In this document: piece after piece, positions 22,828 to 31,113 of the stretch
Numbering within the stretch: the first letter of the stretch is position 1
Layout of the letters: each line of letters begins with the position of its first letter
Program-made: the position numbers and the translations under genes
The notes under the pieces: model-generated
Told to the model about the DNA's origin: nothing
What the model saw: only the letters and a program-made list of their open reading frames with translations
Databases searched by the model: none
Assembly: GCA_964610115.1 (NCBI GenBank)
Contig: CAZSUW010000001.1
Coordinates: 1 to 64,000, forward strand
DNA from: Litorimonas sp964610115
GTDB taxonomy: Bacteria; Pseudomonadota; Alphaproteobacteria; Caulobacterales; Maricaulaceae
Direction of reading: 5' to 3'
DNA length: 64,000 nt

Positions 22828-24632
22828 TTATCTTTTTGAAGCGATTTCAACCGCGCGAAAAGCCCGCCAGATGCTTTCAATTCGGCTTCTGTACCGATTT
22901 CGACGAGGCGTCCTTGATCCAGAACGGCAATGCGGTCCGCGCCTTTAATCGTCGACAGGCGGTGCGCAATCACGAGCGTGGTACGACCCTGACAGAGCCG
23001 TTCTAGCGCAGCTTGCACTTTGGCTTCGGATTGCGCGTCCAAGGCACTTGTGGCTTCGTCCAGCAAGAGGATCGGGGCATCACGTAGAAGCGCACGGGCG
23101 ATTGAAAGACGCTGTCGTTGCCCGCCGGACAGGGTGTCACCGTCTTCACCTAAAATCGTGTCATATCCCTGCGGCAAAGCCATGATGAAATCATGCGCAT
23201 CAGCGGATTTAGCCGCGGATTGGATTTGTTCGCGGCTCGCATCAGGATCGCCCATGCCGATATTTTCCGCTACGCTTGCGCGGAAGAGGGTCACGGACTG
23301 ACTGACGAGTGCGATATTGCGGCGAACGCTTGCAAGGCTCAAATCGCGCAGGTCGTTACCATCCAGTTTGACCGTACCAAATGACGGATCCATAAGCCGT
23401 GGGACGAGATTGAGGAGCGTAGTTTTCCCGCCCCCGCTCGGACCGACAAGGGCAACACGCTCGCCTGGCGCGATGGATAGGGTGATGCCTTTAAGAGCCT
23501 GACTGCCATCTGGATAGGCGACATGGACATCTTCAAAGGACACGTCGCCTTTCGCCACACCCATATCGATCGCACTGTCGCGATCTGTGACCGTGCTTTG
23601 CCAATCGGCAATTGCAAAAATCCGCGATAAACTCGCGCGCATTTCCTGGATAACATTATTCATTGTCCCGAGCGCGCGCAGGCGCGGGGCCAGGATGAGC
23701 ACACCGGTTAGCACACCCCCAATTTGCCCCGGCGTTATCGTCCCCGCATTCAGAAGCCAGATGCCAAAGATGATAACCCCGGCGATAGCGATGCCGCCCA
23801 GAACCTCTAAAATCGGATCAACGCGTGCCTGTTGGCTTACCAATTTCAAAAATAGCCGTATGCGGGTTGCGAAGCTCTCGCCGAGGCGCGCGCGTTCCCG
23901 CTCTTCCAACTGATAAGCGCGGACTAATCGCGCACTATCAAAGCTCTCTTTCAGTTCTGATGTAATCCGCCCAATATGCGCCTGCGCCTGCGTGGCGGAC
24001 CCACGCATCTTCTTTGAAAGCGCAATGAGGGGAGCGAGCGCCAGAATAAAGATTAGCATCGCCAGGCTAAGTTGCCAGCTTTGCAAGAGCATGCCGACAA
24101 TGACAAAGATGACGGTCAGAACGTCTCGCACCAAATTGCCAATGATCCGGATCAGGGCACCGGACACGACAGTTACATCGGAGACGAAGCGCGAGATGAG
24201 CGAGCCGGACGGCTCTCTCGTGGCTGTCGCAAGATCGGCGTCTAGCACTGCGTCGAACATATCCGTCTGCATGTCCGCCACAGCGTTTAGCGCGACGGAA
24301 TTGGTCGCAAGCCGTTGCAGATAATTCGTGACCGCGCTGATCAGCGGCACACCTAGGGCGACTGGCAAAACCAGCTTTGCGTAAGACCCGATATCGGCTC
24401 CGGTCGTGGCTCCATCAATGACGATCTGGATAACGTAGAGATAGGCGGCGGTCGCAGCCGCATAGATGACCATGTAAAGGCCAGCCAGAATTAGCCGTCC
24501 GCGCTGTGGCGCGAGATAGTGTTTCCAAAGGCGTGAAAACTGCGCTTGATTAGAATCAGGCGCAGTTTGATGAGGATCGGGGTCCGCCTGTGCGGGAGAC
24601 TTAGCCAATGATGCCGTCTTTGTCCGGATCAA
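22824..24632 (-). CDS. MsbA-like ABC exporter (TMD-NBD half transporter)
   Basis: A 602-residue type IV ABC exporter. The membrane domain has six helices (about 40-330). The nucleotide-binding domain carries Walker A GPSGGGKTTLL, the signature LSGGQRQRLSIARAL, Walker B ILLLDEATSALD, and the H-loop VIAHRLSTI. Alphaproteobacterial proteins of this type in this gene context flip lipid A or related lipids (MsbA-like). Substrate is inferred from the neighbouring IMPase/DUF4170 and PmbA genes, which often stand near lipid A/Kdo genes. The start overlaps the upstream gene by 32 bases, indicating translational coupling. The first ~30 residues are Pro/Asp/Gln-rich and poorly conserved, so a later start is possible. 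Confidence 0.93.
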   Translation of the reverse strand: MIRTKTASLAKSPAQADPDPHQTAPDSNQAQFSRLWKHYLAPQRGRLILAGLYMVIYAAATAAYLYVIQIVIDGATTGADIGSYAKLVLPVALGVPLISAVTNYLQRLATNSVALNAVADMQTDMFDAVLDADLATATREPSGSLISRFVSDVTVVSGALIRIIGNLVRDVLTVIFVIVGMLLQSWQLSLAMLIFILALAPLIALSKKMRGSATQAQAHIGRITSELKESFDSARLVRAYQLEERERARLGESFATRIRLFLKLVSQQARVDPILEVLGGIAIAGVIIFGIWLLNAGTITPGQIGGVLTGVLILAPRLRALGTMNNVIQEMRASLSRIFAIADWQSTVTDRDSAIDMGVAKGDVSFEDVHVAYPDGSQALKGITLSIAPGERVALVGPSGGGKTTLLNLVPRLMDPSFGTVKLDGNDLRDLSLASVRRNIALVSQSVTLFRASVAENIGMGDPDASREQIQSAAKSADAHDFIMALPQGYDTILGEDGDTLSGGQRQRLSIARALLRDAPILLLDEATSALDAQSEAKVQAALERLCQGRTTLVIAHRLSTIKGADRIAVLDQGRLVEIGTEAELKASGGLFARLKSLQKDN

Positions 24633-25698
24633 TCAGCTCATGCGCATGAAGGATAAAATAGCGGGCATGCGCATTATCCACAGTACGTTGGGCAGCCGAT
24701 TTCCATGCATCATGTGCATCGGCATAATTGGCGTAGGCGCCTACAAAGTCGACATCCTTCAGATTTTTGAATTCGGTCCGGTTCGGATCAACCAACTCGC
24801 CCCCAATGACGAGATGAAGAAGTTGGACGGGTGCGTTATCGCGGTCGCTCATTGTGGTCCCCAAATAGCGAAAGTCTTTTGGTGTGGCTTTACCGCTCGC
24901 AAGCGACTCTACCACGGGTTTCACCTGTTCTAATAACAGCGCGTGCAAGGCGGGGCTAGCGCAAATGACGCCAAAGCCGCTTGTCGTTGGCCCGTCAAAG
25001 CGGGGCCTTTCGCCGCGTAAATTCGTCACGACGGCTCCGGCTTCGGTGGCAATCAGAGCGGCTGCGGCAACGTCCCAGTCTGACTTGGGTGTGAAGGATA
25101 CTGTCGCGTCGGCTTGCCCAGAGGCGACCAGAGCCATGCGATAGGCCATGGAATTCGTGATTTTATAGCGCATGTCAGGAAAACCGAGCCGTTTGAACTT
25201 GCGCGGATAGCCCACCATCACGCAATTTCCCATCGTCGTGCAATCATCGACGCGAAGGGGGTGTCGGTTGAGCGTCGCGCCGCCGCCTTTAACCGCGCTG
25301 TAAAACTCGTCCTTAAGGGGATTGAACACGCAGCCGACAATGGCTTCGCCGTTTTCGATAATGGCAACAGCGACGGCAAAACCGGGCTTGCGATCAATAA
25401 AAGCGCGCGTCCCATCAATGGGGTCCACGACGAAGGACCGACGTTTGGTTCGGCGGCTTTGATCATCAGCCGTTTCTTCCGATAACCAGCCATAATCCGG
25501 TCGGGCGCCCATCAACTCGCGAGCGAGAAAATCATTCACCGCAATATCGGCATCTGTGACAGGGGAATTATTGCCTTTATCCCAGACTTTGGCTGCATTG
25601 CGTTCGAAATAGTCAAGACAGATCGCCCCGGCTTTACGAACTGTACGCTGCAAGAAGTGCAGGTCATCTTCTAGGTCAAGCGTGCTACGTGCCGGCAA
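24601..25698 (-). CDS. Inositol monophosphatase-family phosphatase fused to DUF4170
   Basis: Residues about 1-270 are an IMPase/CysQ-type Mg-dependent phosphatase. The metal motifs are EET (SEETADD), VVDPIDGTRAFIDR and DWDVAAAALIATEAGA. Residues about 285-365 match DUF4170: LLHLVIGGELVDPNRTEF, then VGAYANYADAHDAWKSAA and ARYFILHAHELIDPD. In many alphaproteobacteria DUF4170 is a separate ~75-residue protein encoded next to such a phosphatase. Here one open frame joins them, with an internal Met (TMSDRDN) where the separate protein would begin. Substrate could be inositol phosphate, PAP or a sugar phosphate. It overlaps pmbA upstream by 14 bases and the ABC gene downstream by 32. Confidence 0.92.
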   Translation of the reverse strand: MPARSTLDLEDDLHFLQRTVRKAGAICLDYFERNAAKVWDKGNNSPVTDADIAVNDFLARELMGARPDYGWLSEETADDQSRRTKRRSFVVDPIDGTRAFIDRKPGFAVAVAIIENGEAIVGCVFNPLKDEFYSAVKGGGATLNRHPLRVDDCTTMGNCVMVGYPRKFKRLGFPDMRYKITNSMAYRMALVASGQADATVSFTPKSDWDVAAAALIATEAGAVVTNLRGERPRFDGPTTSGFGVICASPALHALLLEQVKPVVESLASGKATPKDFRYLGTTMSDRDNAPVQLLHLVIGGELVDPNRTEFKNLKDVDFVGAYANYADAHDAWKSAAQRTVDNAHARYFILHAHELIDPDKDGIIG

Positions 25699-27049
25699 GG
25701 GTCAACCCTTCAACGAGCAGGCTTGGCGAAACGATGTCACGGTCCCAATCCAAATCTGATCCCGCGACCATAGAGGCAAAGACATCGCGCAAATTACCGG
25801 CGATAGTCACTTCGCTGACGGGCTCGGCCAGGGCTCCATTGTGGATCGCCGTGCCGGAAACCCCAACTGAATAATCGCCGGTTGTAGGGTTAAGGGAAGG
25901 CCCAAACATTTCACGCACGAGAAGGCCATTACCAGCCTCTTTAACGAGAGCCATTTTATCCAGCGGCCCCGCATCCATCACAATGTTGGACGGCGAAATG
26001 CCCGGCCCACCAGAAAGGCCGCGCGCGGCGTGACCCGTGGTCGCCAAGCCTAATTGTCGCGCCGTTGCGCTGTTTAAAAGCCAGCTTTGCAATACCCCGT
26101 CCTTGATGATCGGAAAGCGCTCTACACTTACCCCTTCGCCGTCGAAAGGCCGAGAGGCAAGCCCGCGCACCCGTAAGGGCTCGTCTGTGATATTAATTGC
26201 TTTCGAAAAAAGGGCGTCACCAAGATTGTCTTTTAGAAAGCTGACACCGCGCGCGACAGAACTGCCTGTTATAGCCCCGATCAAAGCGCCGGGTAATGTT
26301 GCGGAAACACGCGCGTCAAATAGAATGGGCATGGCGCCGCTTTGCATGGGCTGGCTGCCCAATCGGGCTACGGCGCGTTCTCCGGCTTTGCGTCCCACAT
26401 TTTCAGGGCTGCGAATATCGTCGAGCCAGCGCAGGGAGTGATAGTCATAATCGCGTTCCATTGCGCCATCGCGTTCCGCCACAGCCGAGACTGAAATCCC
26501 GTGACGTGACCCGCGATGGCCGCCGTCAAAGCCGTGACTGGTTCGAAGACGCACGGCTGACCATTGATAGGACGCGGACGCCCCTTCCGCTTGACGGACG
26601 CCCGGCACAGAAAGCGCCGCGGCTTCAACCGCCAAGGCCCGCGCTTTCAATGCGTCTGGGCTAATTTCTGTTGGATCGAAGAGATCGAGGCCATCAGCAT
26701 CACGGCGCGGGGAGAGGCTGCTTTCGGGCGCGAGTCCCGCATAGGGGTCTTCGGGGGATAGCTTGGCCATGGCGACGGCCCGTTCGGCCAGGCGTTTTAG
26801 CGTGTCTTTTGAAAGGTCTGAGCTACTCACGCTGGCCTGACGTCGCCCGACGATAACCCGAAGACCTACGTCAAAACCTTCGGCGTTTTCAATATCTTCT
26901 AATTCGCCGCTGCGAACAGTGATGGAGGAGGAGCGACCGTAAATGCCAACGGCGTCGGCTTCGGTCGCGCCGGCCGCGCGCGCAAAATCAATCAGCTGAC
27001 TCAGCGGCTGATCTAATGGGTCTAGCGATAATGGATCTTGGTCGGCCAA
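25685..27049 (-). CDS. pmbA: Metalloprotease-family protein PmbA/TldE
   Basis: PmbA (TldE) pairs with TldD to form a protease that processes peptides such as microcin B17 and degrades flexible proteins; TldE itself lacks the zinc site. The 454-residue protein has the family's N-terminal domain (SQLIDFARAAGATEADAVGIYGRSSS, then VRSGELEDIENAEG). The C-terminal half has GFDGGHRGSRHGISVSAV, VARGVSFLKDNLGDALFSK, GVSVERFPIIKDGVLQSWL and the closing EVTIAGNLRDVF. No HExxxH zinc motif is visible, as expected for TldE. tldD is not in the window. It starts one base after the MAPEG gene and overlaps the phosphatase-fusion gene, so the four genes are probably one unit. Confidence 0.95.
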   Translation of the reverse strand: MADQDPLSLDPLDQPLSQLIDFARAAGATEADAVGIYGRSSSITVRSGELEDIENAEGFDVGLRVIVGRRQASVSSSDLSKDTLKRLAERAVAMAKLSPEDPYAGLAPESSLSPRRDADGLDLFDPTEISPDALKARALAVEAAALSVPGVRQAEGASASYQWSAVRLRTSHGFDGGHRGSRHGISVSAVAERDGAMERDYDYHSLRWLDDIRSPENVGRKAGERAVARLGSQPMQSGAMPILFDARVSATLPGALIGAITGSSVARGVSFLKDNLGDALFSKAINITDEPLRVRGLASRPFDGEGVSVERFPIIKDGVLQSWLLNSATARQLGLATTGHAARGLSGGPGISPSNIVMDAGPLDKMALVKEAGNGLLVREMFGPSLNPTTGDYSVGVSGTAIHNGALAEPVSEVTIAGNLRDVFASMVAGSDLDWDRDIVSPSLLVEGLTLAGT

Positions 27050-27448
27050 TTAGATGGTCCCGCCAAAGAAGATAAGGAAGAGGATGTAAAGGCCGCTGGA
27101 GAGGTAGACGAGCAGGGTAAAGAGCGTACCGATGAGGCGGCCTTGCCCGAATGACCCCGCCATGCCCATGGCGTGAAAAATTCGACCGACAAAATAAACG
27201 GCACCAAGAATATGTAACGCAATCCCGCTGCCATTTAGCATAGCCACACCCATCAACCCTAACAGGATCAGGGGCGCGTTTTCGATATAATTGCCATGCG
27301 CGCGAATACGGGATTGCATCAACGCATCGCCGCCATCACCCAGATTGATTTTCTTGGAAAGGCGCACATTTCCTACGCGGAGCATCAGAACAATGTTCAG
27401 CAATAATGTCAGAGCCAGATAGAAGGCAACGATTTCAAAATTTGTCAT
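27050..27448 (-). CDS. MAPEG family membrane protein (132 aa)
   Basis: A four-helix integral membrane protein. Its conserved segment HGNYIENAPLILLGLMG (with Asn/Glu after Arg-Ala-His) is the MAPEG signature. The first helix is LALTLLLNIVLMLRVG. The last two are YFVGRIFHAMGMAG (with the typical R-x-x-H/Y pattern) and LFTLLVYLSSGLYILFLIF. Eukaryotic MAPEG members conjugate glutathione to lipids; bacterial roles are mostly undefined. It directly abuts pmbA downstream, and a FrnE-like gene lies 46 bases upstream on the same strand. Confidence 0.9.
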   Translation of the reverse strand: MTNFEIVAFYLALTLLLNIVLMLRVGNVRLSKKINLGDGGDALMQSRIRAHGNYIENAPLILLGLMGVAMLNGSGIALHILGAVYFVGRIFHAMGMAGSFGQGRLIGTLFTLLVYLSSGLYILFLIFFGGTI

Positions 27449-27494
27449 GGCGGGTCCCCTGTTTTGTGTCGTTCTATATTTATAGGTTGGTCAG

Positions 27495-28169
27495 TTAGTG
27501 CGCTAAGGGTTGCTGTTGTTTAGCCTGTTTAAAAGCCTTTTTATGCGTATCTGCGGGTTGCGCCCCTTGCACAGCGAACTGCCCGTTATAGATAAAGGTA
27601 GGCACGCCGGATACGCCGAGGCCACGGAAGAATTGCGCTTCCTGCATGATGGAGAGCTTATCTTCATCCCCTGAAAGTAAATCGCGCACAAGGTCACCAT
27701 CCAGCCCAGCTGACTCCGCGATGGTAATCAGAACAGGAACATCGCCAATATCCTGTCCGTTTTCGTGATAGGCGCGGAAGATGTTCTCAGCCACCTCTGG
27801 ACCCGCATCCTGGCCTTGTGCCCATTTTAGCAAGCGGTGGGCATTGAGGCTATTGGGTCGACGGGTAATGGCGCCGAAATCAAATTCAATTCCGAGTGCT
27901 TTGCCTTCTTGCTCTAAATGGGTGCGAGATTCTTTAAAGCGGTCCTTGGCCCCATCGCCAAATTTCGCAGTCATATAGGACTTATAGTCTTCGCCATTTT
28001 CAGCCACATTTGGGTCCAACATATAGGGACGAAAGGTGAGGGTCGGTTTAGGCTTGGTTGCTTTGGCCGCAGCGATAAATTGTTTATAGCCGAGCCAGCA
28101 CCACGGGCAGACAAAGTCAGAGACCATGTCGACATTGATCTGCGGGGGTTGTTTAGCTATCTTCGCCAT
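27495..28169 (-). CDS. DsbA-family oxidoreductase, FrnE-like (224 aa)
   Basis: A thioredoxin-fold protein of the 2-hydroxychromene isomerase/FrnE group. The N-terminal active site is FVCPWCWLGYKQF (CPWC), and the C-terminal cis-Pro loop is GVSGVPTFIYNGQFAVQGAQP. The insertion helical domain spans about 60-165 with NSLNAHRLLKWA. It has no signal peptide when started at 28169 (MAKIAKQPPQ), so it is likely cytosolic. An in-frame ATG at 28235 adds a non-conserved stretch. FrnE-type proteins act in disulfide metabolism and stress tolerance or in polyketide biosynthesis; the role here is open. Confidence 0.92.
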   Translation of the reverse strand: MAKIAKQPPQINVDMVSDFVCPWCWLGYKQFIAAAKATKPKPTLTFRPYMLDPNVAENGEDYKSYMTAKFGDGAKDRFKESRTHLEQEGKALGIEFDFGAITRRPNSLNAHRLLKWAQGQDAGPEVAENIFRAYHENGQDIGDVPVLITIAESAGLDGDLVRDLLSGDEDKLSIMQEAQFFRGLGVSGVPTFIYNGQFAVQGAQPADTHKKAFKQAKQQQPLAH

Positions 28170-28263
28170 TGCGCAAGGCCTTAGCGAAGGGAAAACTGTC
28201 TGTCTAATAACGGGCTGTTGAACATCTAACCCCATTGCCGGGCCTGCATTTGATAACCTTCCG

Positions 28264-28278
28264 TTAACCCTGTTCTAA
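28264..28278 (+). promoter_or_regulatory. CtrA-like box before the DD-carboxypeptidase gene (one mismatch)
   Basis: TTAA-N7-CTAAC, eight of nine consensus bases for CtrA, lies 24 bases upstream of the GTG of the DD-carboxypeptidase gene and on its strand. A cell-wall enzyme under cell-cycle control would make sense in this group, but a single site with one mismatch is weak evidence. Confidence 0.35.
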
Positions 28279-28301
28279 CCTTCGCGCGGCATCGCGCAGG
28301 G

Positions 28302-29432
28302 GTGACCCGCATTGTTTTCATCATGCTGCTGCTATTCGTTTGGGCTGGTTGCCTTGACCGGCATCAGGCTCATGCGAGTGAAGGACGCTACGCCTCTATC
28401 ATCGTGGACGCGGATGCGCTTGACATTCTCCATGCCCGCCAGATTGACGCGCAACGCCACCCGGCGAGCCTCACAAAAATCATGACGCTTCATCTGGTTT
28501 TCGAAGCCGTCGATCGCGGGCAGATTTCGTTTGATACGGAATTGATGGTCTCTCGCAATGCGGCTCGAACTCCACCGGTCAAGATGGGCCTTCGGGCGGG
28601 TCAGCGAGTCAGTGTCGATACGCTTGTCCAGGCGGTGGCTGTACGCAGTTCCAATGATGCGGCGGTTGTACTGGCTGAGGGTCTGGCGGGATCAGAAGCC
28701 GCTTTTGCGGCGCGGATGACGGATAAAGCCCGATCTCTGGGCATGCGTCAGACGGTCTTTCGTAATGCAACAGGATTGCCGAACGAAGATCAGGTGACAA
28801 CGGCGCGCGATATGGCGAAGCTTGCCCACGCAACGCTGCGCACTTTTCCGCAGCACTATCATTACTTCGGTCAACCCAACTTTCGCGGGCGCAAAAGCAC
28901 GAATGCCTTGCTATCGCGTCCTGACGTAGACGGATTTAAAACAGGGTATACGCGGGCGTCAGGTTATAATTTGGTCATTAGCGCCACCCGGTCCGTGGAC
29001 GGTAAGCCGCGTCGAATTATTGCCGTTATCTTAGGCGGGGCAAGCACAGATTCGCGGAATGCGCATATGGTCGAGCTGATTGATCGTGGGTTTGACGTGC
29101 TGCACAAAACGTCCCGACCGATACAGGTCGTGCGCTCAACCGCGCCTGCCACTGTTCATTTGGCCAAAAGTCAGACGAGAGCGGGTCATTGGGCCATCGA
29201 AATTGGCGGGTTTCAAAGTGCAGCCGCGGCAGAAATCGCGGCAGGGCATTTAGTCAAATCGGCTGGACAAGGTGAGGTCAAACCCCGAAGTGGTTTCGCA
29301 TCAGGTCAAGCCGTCTTTATGGCCCGCGTAGAGGGGTTGGGGCAAATGGAGGCAAAATCCCTCTGTGCCAATCATGCTGACATTCTGGCTCTTCCCGCCC
29401 GTCGCTGTCGTGTGTTATCGATCACCCAGTAG
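28302..29432 (+). CDS. D-alanyl-D-alanine carboxypeptidase (S11, PBP5/6-like) with SPOR-like C-terminus
   Basis: A periplasmic penicillin-binding enzyme that trims the terminal D-Ala of peptidoglycan stem peptides. The active-site triad is present: SLTK (PASLTKIM), SSN (VRSSNDAAVVLAEG) and KTG (DGFKTGYT). The N-terminal hydrophobic leader ends near HAHA. The C-terminal ~80 residues (WAIEIGGFQSAAAAEIAAGHL, then VFMARVEGL with LCANHADILAL and a Cys near the end) resemble a SPOR domain, which would bring the enzyme to the division site. The start is GTG 28302. ATG 28323 would leave a shorter but workable signal peptide. Length (376 aa) fits S11 enzymes with an added domain. Confidence 0.92.
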   Translation: MTRIVFIMLLLFVWAGCLDRHQAHASEGRYASIIVDADALDILHARQIDAQRHPASLTKIMTLHLVFEAVDRGQISFDTELMVSRNAARTPPVKMGLRAGQRVSVDTLVQAVAVRSSNDAAVVLAEGLAGSEAAFAARMTDKARSLGMRQTVFRNATGLPNEDQVTTARDMAKLAHATLRTFPQHYHYFGQPNFRGRKSTNALLSRPDVDGFKTGYTRASGYNLVISATRSVDGKPRRIIAVILGGASTDSRNAHMVELIDRGFDVLHKTSRPIQVVRSTAPATVHLAKSQTRAGHWAIEIGGFQSAAAAEIAAGHLVKSAGQGEVKPRSGFASGQAVFMARVEGLGQMEAKSLCANHADILALPARRCRVLSITQ

Positions 29433-29470
29433 GGTCTTTCGCCCTGTAACTTTTGTGATGGTATTTCGCT

Positions 29471-30361
29471 ATGTCGTCTTTGACACTGTCCTCACAGATT
29501 GATGTGGCTCGAACTTTAGAAGGGTTGCGCGAAAAAACGGCTTCATGGCGCGCTGATCGCGGGACGATTGCTTTCGTCCCAACAATGGGGGCGTTGCATG
29601 ACGGGCACCTGTCTCTCATGCGTCTCGCACAAACGCTGGCTGACCATGTGGTGGCGTCCATCTACGTCAATCCTACACAATTCGCGCCCGGAGAAGACTT
29701 TGAAGCCTATCCGCGCGATTTTGAGGTGGATTTGGAAAAGCTGTCTGGCGTAGGCGTCGACCTTGCCTATCTGCCTGAACCGGATGGCATGTATGCCCCC
29801 GACCATACGACTTTAATTCGGGTGGACGGTGTTGGAGAGGGGTTAGAGACAGATCATCGTCCGACGTTTTTTCAAGGCGTTGCCTTGATTGTCACCAAGC
29901 TGTTTAATCGCGTTCAACCTGATGTCGCGATTTTTGGCGAAAAGGACTTTCAACAATTAGCGGTGATCCGGCGTCTGGTTCGGGATCTGGATCTACCCAT
30001 CAAAATTATTGGCGCACCCATAGCGCGAGATGCGCATGGGCTCGCTTTGTCATCTAGAAACCGATATTTTGACGAAGACAGCCTGGGTGTGGCGCGGCGG
30101 CTCAATCAAATCATGTTCAACGCAGCAGAGCGTCTGGCCAAAGGAACCGCCGCAGCTGAGACCTCTAATTGGGCGAAATCGGCGCTCATGGGGGCGGGGT
30201 TTTCCGCTGTTGATTATGTGACCATTGCTGATCCTGACACATTAGTTCCGCTTGGGCAGCTGGGTGATACTGAGGCGAGGGTTCTTATTGCCGCGCACTG
30301 CCCCTCGCCAACCGGACCCGTTCGCTTGATCGATAATTGCGCCGTACCAGCGCGCGACTAG
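29471..30361 (+). CDS. panC: Pantothenate synthetase (pantoate--beta-alanine ligase)
   Basis: PanC joins pantoate and beta-alanine with ATP in the pantothenate/CoA pathway. Motifs are FVPTMGALHDGHLSLM (HxGH nucleotide motif), VVASIYVNPTQFAPGEDF, TKLFNRVQPDVAIFGEKDFQQL, RDAHGLALSSRNRYF (SSRN) and the final PVRLIDN. The first ~20 residues (LTLSSQIDVARTLEGL) are slightly longer than in short homologs. panB is not in the window. Its 3' end overlaps that of the convergent GNAT gene by four bases. Confidence 0.97.
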   Translation: MSSLTLSSQIDVARTLEGLREKTASWRADRGTIAFVPTMGALHDGHLSLMRLAQTLADHVVASIYVNPTQFAPGEDFEAYPRDFEVDLEKLSGVGVDLAYLPEPDGMYAPDHTTLIRVDGVGEGLETDHRPTFFQGVALIVTKLFNRVQPDVAIFGEKDFQQLAVIRRLVRDLDLPIKIIGAPIARDAHGLALSSRNRYFDEDSLGVARRLNQIMFNAAERLAKGTAAAETSNWAKSALMGAGFSAVDYVTIADPDTLVPLGQLGDTEARVLIAAHCPSPTGPVRLIDNCAVPARD

Positions 30362-30927
30362 CCAGCATTAATGATTTTTGTCATGGTGTAGAGCGGTACG
30401 GGAACGCCCCCATTCCTGTCTTCAAACTCGGTTTCGATTTGATAGCCACAGGCAAGATAGAAGGGGCGACCAGCCTTGGTTGCGGCCATGGTCAAACGTT
30501 TAAAGCCTTCAGCCGCGGCCGCGGCCTCGGCGGTTTTCAAGATAAGTCGCCCCACACCCCGCCGGGTAAAATCAGGATGGGTGTACATGGCACGGATGCG
30601 CGCCGGTTCTGTTTCGGGGTCCAGCAGACGGGCATTACGACCTTCAGAATGATTGCCACCATAAAGTGTTGCGCGTCGGGACCAGCCCCCACATCCCGCT
30701 AATTGCCCCGTCTGAATGTCCTCAACGCACAAATAAGTACCATCTTCGATCAATTGTGTATCAAGACCCATGCCTGCAAAGCTGGCTTCTATCTGGTCTT
30801 CATTCAAAAAACCGCGTTGTAATTCTGCAATAGAACGGTGCTGCAAACTTTGTATTTGGGGAATATCTCTCTTTGTGGCGACCTTGATGCGCAAAAAGCT
30901 CTCATTTTTAGGCGTTTTATCCGTCAT
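30358..30927 (-). CDS. GNAT family N-acetyltransferase
   Basis: A GNAT-fold acyl-CoA-dependent acyltransferase (189 aa). The acetyl-CoA loop is TRRGVGRLILKTAEAAA (RRGVG), preceded by IRAMYTHPDF and followed by FYLACGYQIETEFE. Its acceptor is unknown. The tail is unusual only in its VPVPLYTMTKII ending. I prefer the start at 30927 (MTDKTPKN); an in-frame Met at 30936 and one at 30954 add a Cys-containing lead of little value. It runs against panC and away from the TonB receptor gene. The 186 bases up to that receptor's start (30928-31113) look like a promoter region without a recognised motif. Confidence 0.88.
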   Translation of the reverse strand: MTDKTPKNESFLRIKVATKRDIPQIQSLQHRSIAELQRGFLNEDQIEASFAGMGLDTQLIEDGTYLCVEDIQTGQLAGCGGWSRRATLYGGNHSEGRNARLLDPETEPARIRAMYTHPDFTRRGVGRLILKTAEAAAAAEGFKRLTMAATKAGRPFYLACGYQIETEFEDRNGGVPVPLYTMTKIINAG

Positions 30928-31113
30928 TTTTCCCATGTTGCAAAAAGGACACATTTTTCAACGGGAATCAACAAGGCGACATGCTTTACCTTGCAGGGAC
31001 GCCAAAGAACGATAAGCCGTCTCCAGTTTTGTTCATTGCTTTTGCGCCACAGGGACCGGGCGCAAGCGCCGAACAAAGCCCAAGAAACTGAAGGTCTAAT
31101 GCAAGGATTTAGA

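Noticed and set aside
24674..24682. Exact DnaA box TTATCCACA
   Set aside because: It is a lone site inside the coding sequence of the IMPase-DUF4170 gene, with no clustered boxes, A+T-rich unwinding region or dnaA/parAB genes, so it is not an origin.
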